A DNA stretch of 14,180 nt from an uncultured Eggerthellaceae bacterium (GTDB lineage Bacteria; Actinomycetota; Coriobacteriia; Coriobacteriales; Eggerthellaceae). The notes below the pieces were generated by a model. That model saw nothing but the letters and a program-made list of their open reading frames with translations. It had not been told where the DNA came from and did not search any database. Each line of letters begins with the position of its first letter. The stretch's first letter is position 1. Positions 7,422-14,164 of the stretch are shown here, piece by piece. A program made the translations under genes and the position numbers. Location of the stretch: assembly GCA_946631805.1 (NCBI GenBank), contig CAMPAJ010000015.1, positions 1 to 14,180 of the forward strand, written 5' to 3'.

Positions 7422-8036
7422 ATGGGTGCTGGGAAGATCATAGCGGGCGTCGCCGCTGCCTTGGTGGCGGCCGAGGGCGTTTTTGCCGTTGCGGCCAACG
7501 GGTCGTCCGACCTGCTGCGCCCTCCGGGAATCCAAAGCGAGCACGATTTCATGTCCCGCTGCATCAAGTGCGGCAAATGCATCGAGGCGTGCCCTTATGC
7601 GGCGCTGCATGCGGCAGGGCCGACGGAAGGGGCGGCCGCGGGCACGCCGTGCATCGATGCACGCGAGCAGGCATGCCGGCTTTGCCAGGATTTCCCCTGC
7701 GTGGCGGCGTGCCCCACGCAGGCTTTGCGCGACGTGTCGCAGCGCTCGGACCCCAAGGCCGGTTACGCGCGCATCGACGAAGAGGTGTGCATAGCCTACC
7801 AGGGGTACCGCTGCGAGGTGTGCTATCGCGTGTGCCCGCTCATCGATCAGGCCATCACGATCGATTTCCAGGCCATGGAACAGGACGATATCCACACCAA
7901 GTTCATTCCGACCATCAACCAGGACATCTGCACGGGCTGCGGTTTGTGCGTCGAACGCTGCGCTGTCAGCGATCCGTACGTGCCCATTCGCATCGTCACG
8001 TGCGCCGAGCAAGAACGCACTGCATCAAGAAGGTAA
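7422..8036 (+). CDS. napG: NapG-type ferredoxin with four [4Fe-4S] clusters
   Basis: This 204-aa protein acts with NapH as a quinol-oxidising electron-transfer module to NapA. The four Cys sets are C47/50/53/57, C85/88/93/97, C123/131/134/138 and C170/173/176/180. The third set, CIAYQGYRCEVCYRVCP, is diagnostic of the MauM/NapG family. The N-terminus is hydrophobic (about 4-26) and is followed by LRPPG, as in NapG. It lacks the twin-arginine motif usual for NapG. An in-frame TAG at 7416-7418 rules out a longer N-terminus. It may be Sec-exported, membrane-anchored, or carried by a partner. The ribosome site is weak, so coupling to the upstream cytochrome is possible. Confidence 0.93.
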   Translation: MGAGKIIAGVAAALVAAEGVFAVAANGSSDLLRPPGIQSEHDFMSRCIKCGKCIEACPYAALHAAGPTEGAAAGTPCIDAREQACRLCQDFPCVAACPTQALRDVSQRSDPKAGYARIDEEVCIAYQGYRCEVCYRVCPLIDQAITIDFQAMEQDDIHTKFIPTINQDICTGCGLCVERCAVSDPYVPIRIVTCAEQERTASRR

Positions 8037-8043
8037 CAACAGC

Positions 8044-8072
8044 GCGGGCCTTGCGCAGTGCGCGAAGCCCGC
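8044..8072. other. Stem-loop in the napG-napA gap
   Basis: GCGGGC (8044-8049) pairs with GCCCGC (8067-8072). The inner GCGC (8053-8056) pairs with GCGC (8060-8063) around AGT, plus a TT/AA pair and two bulges. No T-run follows, so it is not an evident terminator. It could be a processing or stabilising hairpin in the nap mRNA, just ahead of the napA leader. Confidence 0.5.
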
Positions 8073-8117
8073 ATGAGGGGATATTCAAGCGAGGGAAAGG
8101 TCAACGGAGCTATGAGC

Positions 8118-10688
8118 ATGAGCATTTCAAGGCGTAACTTCGTCAAATCCACGGCCATTGCCATGGCGACGGCCGCCGCTGCGGGCTCCATTGCCGGCAT
8201 GGCGGGCTGTGCGCCCAAGGTAAACGAGCCGCTTAACGGCGAGTCGGTCAAGAAAACGCTCGCGGTATGCCGATTCTGCGGCTGCGGCTGCGGTGTTATC
8301 GTCGAAACCCTGCGGGGCAAGGTCGTCAGCGTCTACGGCGACCCCGATAACGATTCTAATCGCGGTCTCAACTGCGTGAAGGGCTACTACCTGAGCAAGA
8401 TCCTGTATGCCGAGGATCGCCTGACCAAGCCGCTCATCCGCGAGGACAACACGAAGAAGGGCACCGACGAGGGGTTCCGCGAGGCTACGTGGACTGAGGT
8501 CCTGGACCTGGTGGCAGGCAAGCTGCGCGAGGTGTGGAAGGCCGATAAGAGCCGTCTGGCATACTGGGGCTCGGGCCAGCAACCCATCCTGGAAGGCTAC
8601 GCCACGTCCAAATTCTGGAAAGCCGGCTTGCGTTCCAACAACATCGACCCCAATGCGCGTCTGTGCATGGCGAGCGCCGTCGTGGGCTTCATGAACGTGT
8701 TCCAGACCGACGAGCCTGCTGGATGCTATGCCGACATCGACCACGCCGACGTGTTCATCACGTGGGGCGCCAATATGGCCGAGGCGCACCCCATGCTGTA
8801 CTCGCGTGTCATGACCCGCAAGATTTCCAATCCCAAGGTCAAGCACTACGACGTGAGTACGCTGGGCACGCGCACGGGCGCCACCGCCGATAAGGTCATC
8901 ATCTTCGGGAACAACGGCGATTTGGCCATTACGAACTGCATCGCCAATTACCTGATCAAGAACGGCACGTACGACAAGGACTTCGTCAAGGACCACCTTC
9001 AGTTCAAGCAGGGGACCGAGAACATCGGCAACGCCGACAACGACGGGTACGACAAGAGCGAGATCGGGCAAAAGGTCGATGCGACCGAGTCCATCACGTT
9101 CGAGGAATATGCCAAGCGCCTTGAGCCGTACACCTGGGAATACGCTTCCGAGATTTCGGGTGCTTCGGTCGAGGACATCAAGGAGCTTTACGAGCTGTTC
9201 GCCAATCCCAAGATCAGGATCCTGTCGTTCTGGACGATGGGCGTCAACCAGCACAACCGCGGCACGTGGATGAATCACAACCTGCACAACATTCACCTGC
9301 TCAGCGGCCATTACTGCAAGCCGGGCGATACAGGCTTCAGCCTTACGGGCCAGCCTTCGGCATGCGGTACGGCACGCGAGGTGGGAACGTTCAGCCATCG
9401 TCTGCCTGCCGACCTCGTGGTGGCAAATCCGCAGCACCGTCGTTATGCCGAGGCCGTATGGAACCTTCCCGAGGGATACCTGGAAGAGATTCAGACGCCC
9501 GGCTACCACACAACCAAGATGTTCCGCGAGCTTTCCAACGGCAACATCGACTTCTTGTGGTCGGCCAACAACAACTGGGCCCAGTCGATGACCAACCTCA
9601 CGCGCTTCCTGGGCCGAGGCGCCGAGGACAAGAAGGGCATCTTCGATGCGTTTATCGTGGTCAGCGAAGTGTATCCCACAATTACCACGAAGTATGCGAA
9701 CGTCGTGCTGCCGTCGGCCATGTGGATCGAGCGCGAGGGCGCATTCGGCAATGGCGAGCGCCGTACGGCCGTGTTCGAGAAGGCGGTGGATCCTCCCGGA
9801 GATGCCATGTGGGATATGTGGCAGCTCATGGAAATCGCCAAACGCGTGCTCCAGGACGAGAAAATCGGCGAAGAAGATGCGTTTGACCTGCTATTCGGCC
9901 AGTGGTACGACAAAGACGCCGGTGAGTTCAAACAGGAAAGCCAGCGCGAAGTCTGCAAGAGCATGTGGGAAGAGTACCGTACGTTCAGCAATCCCGACCT
10001 CAACCCGCGTGCTGCCGCCATCAACTCCGATGCCGACGGAAAGTTCGGCGCCACGCTCAAGATGGAGGCGAAGCAGCTCGCCCCGTACGAGGAGTACATT
10101 TATCAACACGGTATGACCTGGCCCGTTCGCGAAATCGACGGGAAGTGGTATCCCACGAAATGGCGTTTTGCCAACGGCGACCAGAAGGAAGGCTACGACC
10201 AGATCGGCATTCAGAAGTACGGCGATCAGGGCCTTGCGGGCGATGCGTCGTTCTACAAGTCGGCTGATCACAAGCCCTCGGTCGTCTTCCGTCCATGGGA
10301 GCCGCCCGCCGAGGTGCCCGACGACGATTACCCGTTCGTGTTCTGCACGGGCCGTCTGCTCGAGCATTGGCATACCGGGTCGATGACCCGGCGCGTCAAG
10401 GCGCTGGACAACGCACTGCCCGAGGCCTTGCTCGACATGAACCCGGCCGACATGGAAACCCTTGGCATCAAGGACGGCGATCGCGTCAAGCTCACAAGCC
10501 GTTGGGGCGAGGTCGAGATAACGGCTTCGAGCGCCGGTCGTACCCAACCGCCCGAGAAGTACCTGTTCGCGCCCTTCTTCGCAGAGGAGACGCTCATCAA
10601 CCTCGTTCAGCAGGAGATGTATTGCCCCCTGTCGAAGGAGCCCGATTACAAGAAGACGTGCGTCCGCGTCGAAAAGGTCCAGGCGTAA
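8118..10688 (+). CDS. napA: Periplasmic-type nitrate reductase catalytic subunit (Mo-bisMGD, [4Fe-4S])
   Basis: This 856-aa subunit reduces nitrate to nitrite outside the membrane. It has a Tat signal (SRRNFVK, residues 4-10), then a hydrophobic Ala/Gly stretch ending in MAGC31, a lipobox-like site that could tether it as a lipoprotein. Cluster ligands are C51, C54, C58 and C86; K88 is the usual bridging Lys in NCVKGY. The Mo ligand is C183 in DPNARLCMASAVVGF, which separates NapA from NarG (Asp) and formate dehydrogenases (Sec/Cys elsewhere). The C-terminal pterin-binding domain has TGRLLEHWHTGSMT and ends KEPDYKKTCVRVEKVQA, as in NapA. C56 is an extra Cys where NapA usually has Thr. I chose ATG 8118 because GGAG (8106-8109) is 8 nt away; ATG 8112 leaves 2 nt. 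Confidence 0.96.
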   Translation: MSISRRNFVKSTAIAMATAAAAGSIAGMAGCAPKVNEPLNGESVKKTLAVCRFCGCGCGVIVETLRGKVVSVYGDPDNDSNRGLNCVKGYYLSKILYAEDRLTKPLIREDNTKKGTDEGFREATWTEVLDLVAGKLREVWKADKSRLAYWGSGQQPILEGYATSKFWKAGLRSNNIDPNARLCMASAVVGFMNVFQTDEPAGCYADIDHADVFITWGANMAEAHPMLYSRVMTRKISNPKVKHYDVSTLGTRTGATADKVIIFGNNGDLAITNCIANYLIKNGTYDKDFVKDHLQFKQGTENIGNADNDGYDKSEIGQKVDATESITFEEYAKRLEPYTWEYASEISGASVEDIKELYELFANPKIRILSFWTMGVNQHNRGTWMNHNLHNIHLLSGHYCKPGDTGFSLTGQPSACGTAREVGTFSHRLPADLVVANPQHRRYAEAVWNLPEGYLEEIQTPGYHTTKMFRELSNGNIDFLWSANNNWAQSMTNLTRFLGRGAEDKKGIFDAFIVVSEVYPTITTKYANVVLPSAMWIEREGAFGNGERRTAVFEKAVDPPGDAMWDMWQLMEIAKRVLQDEKIGEEDAFDLLFGQWYDKDAGEFKQESQREVCKSMWEEYRTFSNPDLNPRAAAINSDADGKFGATLKMEAKQLAPYEEYIYQHGMTWPVREIDGKWYPTKWRFANGDQKEGYDQIGIQKYGDQGLAGDASFYKSADHKPSVVFRPWEPPAEVPDDDYPFVFCTGRLLEHWHTGSMTRRVKALDNALPEALLDMNPADMETLGIKDGDRVKLTSRWGEVEITASSAGRTQPPEKYLFAPFFAEETLINLVQQEMYCPLSKEPDYKKTCVRVEKVQA

Positions 10689-10716
10689 ACGCGCGAGGCG
10701 AATCTAGTTGCACATC

Positions 10717-10743
10717 GGGGCGCGGGAGGTTATCCTGCGCCCC
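10717..10743. other. Stem-loop in the napA-napD gap
   Basis: GGGGCGC (10717-10723) pairs perfectly with GCGCCCC (10737-10743). The inner AGG (10727-10729) pairs with CCT (10734-10736) around TTAT. It ends 18 nt before the preferred napD start and lacks a T-run. It could act as a 3' stabiliser for napA or a partial terminator that lowers downstream expression. Confidence 0.55.
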
Positions 10744-10761
10744 CTGATTGAAAGGCTTTAC

Positions 10762-11016
10762 GTGGTCATTTCGAGTTTGGTCGTCGAAACCGCGCCCGAA
10801 TACACTCAGGCGGTTGCAGATGAGCTGCGCACGCGCCGGGGTGTTGAGGTGCATGGCATCGAAGGCTACAACATCGTTATTACCATCGAAGCCGACACGG
10901 TTGACGAATCGCACGATATCGCGAATGCCATGCCCCTGATTACGGGCGTTATCGGCGTGAGCCTCGTGTACTTGAATTTCGAAGACGATAAGACGATTTA
11001 TCCCGATGGCGTATAG
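10762..11016 (+). CDS. napD: NapD, chaperone for the NapA Tat signal peptide
   Basis: This small 84-aa cytoplasmic protein has a ferredoxin-like fold. Family members bind the NapA signal peptide and delay export until cofactor insertion. The opening MVISSLVVETAPEYTQAVADEL, followed by GVEVHGIEGYNIVITIEA and an FEDD near the C-terminus, is typical of NapD; E. coli NapD is 87 aa. The GTG start at 10762 is chosen because AAAGG lies 6 nt upstream and the product then aligns at its N-terminus. An upstream TTG (10708) would add 18 residues encoded by the hairpin and is unlikely. Confidence 0.9.
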   Translation: MVISSLVVETAPEYTQAVADELRTRRGVEVHGIEGYNIVITIEADTVDESHDIANAMPLITGVIGVSLVYLNFEDDKTIYPDGV

Positions 11017-11103
11017 GTTTTCGTTGCGTCGGGCGTTTTGGCGGTAGCAACCATCCAAGAACCGACGCTTCGATTGTCGATGTAATAGGAACGAGATGAC
11101 GTT

Positions 11104-12000
11104 ATGGGCGACGAGCAGTCCAGCACAGGCAAAACGAAGGGAGCGAAAGGCTTCCCCTTCAGCATCGTACGCCATGTCGTGCAGATATGCGTGCTGCTCC
11201 TGTTCCTCGCGCCGGTCTTGATCGCGGGATGGGGGCTGTTCGGCACCACGGTCGGCGGCGATAACGCTATCGCGACGCCTGCCTCGAGCTTTCCGTTCTA
11301 CGGCACGTTATCTTCAAGCAGCCTGTTCGGCATAACGTTGCTCGATCCGTTCGCCGCGCTGCAGACCATCGTTTCCGCTAAAGCCTTCTCGCCCGATTGG
11401 CTGCTGGGACTCCTGCCCTTGCTGGTCGTATACGGCCTCATACGCGGGCGCGTGTTCTGCGGCTGGGTGTGCCCGGTGAACCTGGTGCTCGAAGCGATTG
11501 ACTGGCTGCGCGCAAAGCTGCACATCCAGGTGCAGGAAGTCGTGCTGCCCCGTCATGTGAAGGTGTACGTGGCGGCTACCATACTCGTGCTATCTGCGCT
11601 GCTGAGCTTCCCGGTGTTCGAGGCGCTTTCGCCCATCAGCTTCATTAACAAGGGATTGGTGTTCGGCAGCATGGCCGGTGGCCTGACGCTCCTCGCCATA
11701 GTTCTAGCGGAGCTGTTCTGGGGACATCGCGTTTGGTGCCGAAGCATATGCCCGCTCGGCGGCTTTTACGAAGTGCTTGGCAAGGTAGGACTTGTCAACG
11801 TCAAAATCGACCACGTGGCATGCATCGGATGCAACAAGTGCAAGCGCGCCTGCCTGTGCGACCCCGAGATCCTCCAAGCCCCCGTTGCGGGCGACGACGT
11901 CATCGTGCGCGCCGGCGATTGCATGCTCTGCGGCAAATGCATAGAGGCGTGCCCTGCAAAAGCCTTGTCGATAACAGTGGGTCGCCCTTCTGCGTCGTAA
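11104..12000 (+). CDS. napH: NapH, membrane ferredoxin-type quinol dehydrogenase subunit
   Basis: This 298-aa polytopic membrane protein, with NapG, feeds quinol electrons into the Nap system. Hydrophobic segments lie near 24-45, 72-90, 98-114, 153-170 and 184-207. The two signature CX3CP motifs are C119-GWV-C123-P and C212-RSI-C216-P. Two cytoplasmic [4Fe-4S] sites follow: C240/243/246/250 and C273/276/279/283. Length and order match NapH. The ribosome site is weak (GAG about 8 nt before ATG). It is the last gene of the nap operon; napF and napB are not in the window. Confidence 0.94.
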   Translation: MGDEQSSTGKTKGAKGFPFSIVRHVVQICVLLLFLAPVLIAGWGLFGTTVGGDNAIATPASSFPFYGTLSSSSLFGITLLDPFAALQTIVSAKAFSPDWLLGLLPLLVVYGLIRGRVFCGWVCPVNLVLEAIDWLRAKLHIQVQEVVLPRHVKVYVAATILVLSALLSFPVFEALSPISFINKGLVFGSMAGGLTLLAIVLAELFWGHRVWCRSICPLGGFYEVLGKVGLVNVKIDHVACIGCNKCKRACLCDPEILQAPVAGDDVIVRAGDCMLCGKCIEACPAKALSITVGRPSAS

Positions 12001-12030
12001 GATTCAACCCGCCCGCTTTGCTCTTTCGAT

Positions 12031-12062
12031 GATGCGCCCAACCTGGTTGGGTGCACCGCATC
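12031..12062. other. Hairpin GATGCG-CCCAACC-T-GGTTGGG-N5-CGCATC after napH
   Basis: Outer arms GATGCG (12031-12036) and CGCATC (12057-12062) enclose a perfect 7-bp inner stem CCCAACC/GGTTGGG with a one-base centre (too tight to close as drawn, so the innermost pairs open) and a 5-nt bulge. It starts 30 nt after the napH stop and abuts the larger element at 12061-12178. With no U-tract it is not a classical terminator, but it could end the nap message. Its GAT...ATC ends resemble the REP-like units elsewhere in the window. Confidence 0.5.
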
Positions 12063-12178
12063 CCACCGCTCCGCGAGGGAAGGCGGAGGGTCGTTCGCTT
12101 GGCTTCGGCTAACCTAAGTGGATTACAGGAATAGTGCCTGCAGAATCGCTCACGACCCTCCGCCTTCCCTCTCGGAGC
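12061..12178 (-). repeat. Covarying long-hairpin element, copy A
   Basis: The hairpin spans 12068-12178: outer GCTCCG/CGGAGC (6 bp), one mismatch, then a perfect 20-bp stem (12075-12094 with 12152-12171) around a 57-nt loop (12095-12151). On the minus strand the loop starts GAGCGATTCTGCAG and contains TTCCTGTAATCCAC and GCCGAAGCCAAGCGA. A small internal stem, GGTT/AGCC, forms near its 3' end. A conserved GGTGGGA flanks the 3' side (12061-12067). The loop is 51/57 identical, without gaps, to copy B at 14073-14129; the stem arms differ but remain paired. The element fills the gap between the convergent napH and relQ stops. I do not recognise it. It could be a structured RNA, a 3'-end processing element or a hairpin-type mobile element. 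Confidence 0.8.
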
Positions 12179-12217
12179 GGGACGATCGAATGCGTCAATG
12201 CGCGGGCTTCGCCGTTG

Positions 12218-13033
12218 CTAGTTGTTCGATTTGATGCGCTTTTTCGCCTTCGACTGAGAGGGCGTGCCGGCGTCCAGCGCATAGGCGAGGACCTGCATGC
12301 GATGCTCGATGCCTTCGATGATCTTGCCTATTTCCCTGAGCTCGTCGCCGACGTCGATGCCCTTGGTCTCGGCAATGGCTTTGTATTTGAGGTCGTGCTC
12401 GAGCGAGGCCCAGTAATCCATCGCGATGGTGCGGATTTGGACTTCGACCGGAACCATCTGCTTGCTGTCCATGAAGTACACCGGTATGCGCACGATGGCG
12501 TGCAGGCTCCTGTAGCCGTTTGGCTTCGGGTTTTCGATGTAGTTCTTTATGCGCACGATTTCGAGGTCGTCCTGACGCCGCAAAAGCCCCATCAGGCTTT
12601 TGACGTCTTGCTCATACGAGCAGATGACGCGAACGCCTGCAACGTCCATCAGGTATTCCTCAAGGTTGGCGATGGTGGGTTCTTTGCCGTAGCGCAACAG
12701 TTTGTCGTAGATGCTTACGGGCGATTTGATGCGTGATTCTATGTGGTGAATGGGGTTGCGGTTGCGGCGCAACGACAGGTCGCGGTCCAGGATTTCGAAG
12801 CGCACGGTCATTTCGCGCATCGCCGCCTCGTATTTTTGCAGGATGGCGTGCATGTCGGCCGTGAATTCCTCGTAGCGATCGAGCGCGTCGGCGTCCAGCA
12901 ACAGTTCTTGTGTCGAGCCTTTCACGACGGTGTCGGCGCTCGGGACGATTTTCCAGGCAGCAGTGCGAACGGCTCCGGTCGGGGTAACACGAAAACTCGT
13001 ATCGGGGCCGATGCCATTTGGTCGGTTCACCAT
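12218..13033 (-). CDS. relQ: Small alarmone synthetase, RelQ/YjbM-like (GTP pyrophosphokinase)
   Basis: This 271-aa cytoplasmic enzyme transfers pyrophosphate from ATP to GDP/GTP to make (p)ppGpp. Only the RelA/SpoT synthetase domain is present (about 90-225), with no HD hydrolase, TGS or ACT domain. Motifs seen are IESRIKSPVSIYDKL (98-112), DVAGVRVI (130-137), KNYIENPKPNGYRSLH (163-178) and VEVQIRTIAMDYWASLEHDLKYK (196-218). The N-terminal extension of about 60 residues and basic tail (262-268) make it longer than most RelQ proteins (about 210-240 aa). The ATG directly follows the mazG TAA with 0 nt between. AAGGAGG sits 8 nt upstream inside mazG, so the two are translationally coupled. Confidence 0.9.
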   Translation of the reverse strand: MVNRPNGIGPDTSFRVTPTGAVRTAAWKIVPSADTVVKGSTQELLLDADALDRYEEFTADMHAILQKYEAAMREMTVRFEILDRDLSLRRNRNPIHHIESRIKSPVSIYDKLLRYGKEPTIANLEEYLMDVAGVRVICSYEQDVKSLMGLLRRQDDLEIVRIKNYIENPKPNGYRSLHAIVRIPVYFMDSKQMVPVEVQIRTIAMDYWASLEHDLKYKAIAETKGIDVGDELREIGKIIEGIEHRMQVLAYALDAGTPSQSKAKKRIKSNN

Positions 13034-13900
13034 TTACTCATCCTCCTTGGCGTGCTGCCATAGCGATTCCATTTCGTCGAGCGTAAGGTCCTCGACCATG
13101 CGCCCTTGCTCCCATGCGCCTTGCTCGACTTTGGCAAAGCGGGTCCTGAACTTGGCGTTCGAAGCTCGCAAGGCCGCTTCGGCGTCGATGCCCATCTTGC
13201 GTGCGACGTTCACGAGCGCGAACAGAAGGTCTCCGAATTCCATTTCGGCTGCCTCGACCAGATGGTTTCGACCATCGGCAGGATCGGCGAGCACCTTGCC
13301 ATCAGGCGTTTTGGGCGCCACCTCGTAGGCAACTTCGAGCTCGGCGCGCTCTTCGGCCACTTTGAGCCACACATCATCCACGGTTTCCCATTCGAAGCCC
13401 GCAGCCGCAGCTTTGCGGGATATCTTTTGAGCTTGCAGCAAGGCGGGGAAATTCGTGGGGACGCCGTCGAGCAGGCTTGCATGGCCGTTTTCGGAAGCGC
13501 TTTTCTTGGCCGTGGCTTGTTCGGCCAGTTTGACCTGTTCCCACAATTCGGCTACTTCGTTGGCGTTAGAGGCGTCGACGTCACCGAACACGTGCGGATG
13601 CCGCCGAATCATCTTAGCGTCGATGTCGCGGCATACGTCATCGATCGTGAACGCTCCCGCATCGGCGGCAATCTGGCTTTGAAGCACGACTTGCAACAGT
13701 ACATCGCCGAGCTCTTCGCGCAGGTGCGTCATATCGTTGGCCTGAATGGCGTCGAGCGCTTCGTATGATTCTTCTATGAGGTAATCGCCTATGGACGCAT
13801 GGGTTTGAGCGCAGTTCCAAGGGCAGCCTCGGTCGGGGTCCCGCAAGCGGGCCACTGTTTCGACGAACGCGTCGAACGCAGGGTGTTCGGCTTCGGCCAT
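13034..13900 (-). CDS. mazG: MazG nucleoside triphosphate pyrophosphohydrolase
   Basis: This 288-aa cytoplasmic enzyme hydrolyses (d)NTPs to NMP and PPi as house-cleaning. There are two tandem MazG helical domains. The N-terminal one has RLRDPDRGCPWN (18-29) and the metal-binding EESYE (43-47) with EELGD (62-66). The C-terminal one has EERAE (183-187) with EFGD (221-224) and NVARKMGIDAEAALRASNAKF. Length is close to E. coli MazG (263 aa). The ATG at 13898-13900 has AGAGGAG just upstream. A further 43 in-frame residues (to 14029) lie ahead but do not look like MazG and have no better start. A -10-like TATATA lies at 13930-13935 without a clear -35. It is first of a two-gene unit with relQ. Confidence 0.94.
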   Translation of the reverse strand: MAEAEHPAFDAFVETVARLRDPDRGCPWNCAQTHASIGDYLIEESYEALDAIQANDMTHLREELGDVLLQVVLQSQIAADAGAFTIDDVCRDIDAKMIRRHPHVFGDVDASNANEVAELWEQVKLAEQATAKKSASENGHASLLDGVPTNFPALLQAQKISRKAAAAGFEWETVDDVWLKVAEERAELEVAYEVAPKTPDGKVLADPADGRNHLVEAAEMEFGDLLFALVNVARKMGIDAEAALRASNAKFRTRFAKVEQGAWEQGRMVEDLTLDEMESLWQHAKEDE

Positions 13901-14044
13901 GCGACTCCTCTCAGTTGAAACCAACGACGTATATAGTACCCAAACATAGCTCCTTGGAGGCGTGCGAAAAACGTGCAATCCAGCTGTCCGAAAAACTGTT
14001 GACGCTACGTTACTGTTCTGCCCCCCCACTGCGAAGGCTGAGTA

Positions 14045-14164
14045 GCCCCGAGAACCCGAGGTGGTGGGTCTTGAGCGATTCTGCAGCCACCATTCCTGTA
14101 ATCCACATAGGCTAGGCGAAGCCAGGCGAAAGGCCCACCACCTCGGGTTCCCGGGGCGGTGGGA
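14045..14164 (+). repeat. Covarying long-hairpin element, copy B
   Basis: The architecture matches copy A: outer GCCCCG/CGGGGC (14045-14050 with 14152-14157), one A-C mismatch, then a perfect 17-bp stem (14052-14068 with 14134-14150). The 65-nt loop contains the conserved 57-nt block at 14073-14129, and the same 3' flank GGTGGGA follows at 14158-14164. Relative to copy A about seven stem pairs are changed on both sides (for example three G-C to C-G, one A-T to T-A, one C-G to T-A), so pairing is conserved while sequence is not. The copy lies upstream of mazG, on the opposite strand to copy A. The next gene to the right is outside the window. Confidence 0.8.

Noticed and set aside
8058..8117. 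Upstream ATG start for napA
   Set aside because: It would put 20 unrelated residues ahead of the Tat signal and has no suitably placed ribosome site.
8127..9509. 460-aa minus-strand reading frame opposite napA
   Set aside because: Antisense shadow of NapA, whose Tat signal and cofactor motifs are unambiguous on the plus strand.
12031..12182. Intrinsic terminator between napH and relQ
   Set aside because: Strong hairpins are present, but no T-run follows on either strand, so a classical Rho-independent terminator is not supported.
13999..14027. TTGACG plus a C7 tract as a phase-variable promoter
   Set aside because: A good -35 hexamer is present, but the -10 position falls in the C-run, with no A/T-rich hexamer at any usual spacing.
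13901..14029. 43-residue N-terminal extension of MazG
   Set aside because: The extra residues do not resemble MazG, and the internal ATG at 13900 has a good ribosome site and the expected family N-terminus.
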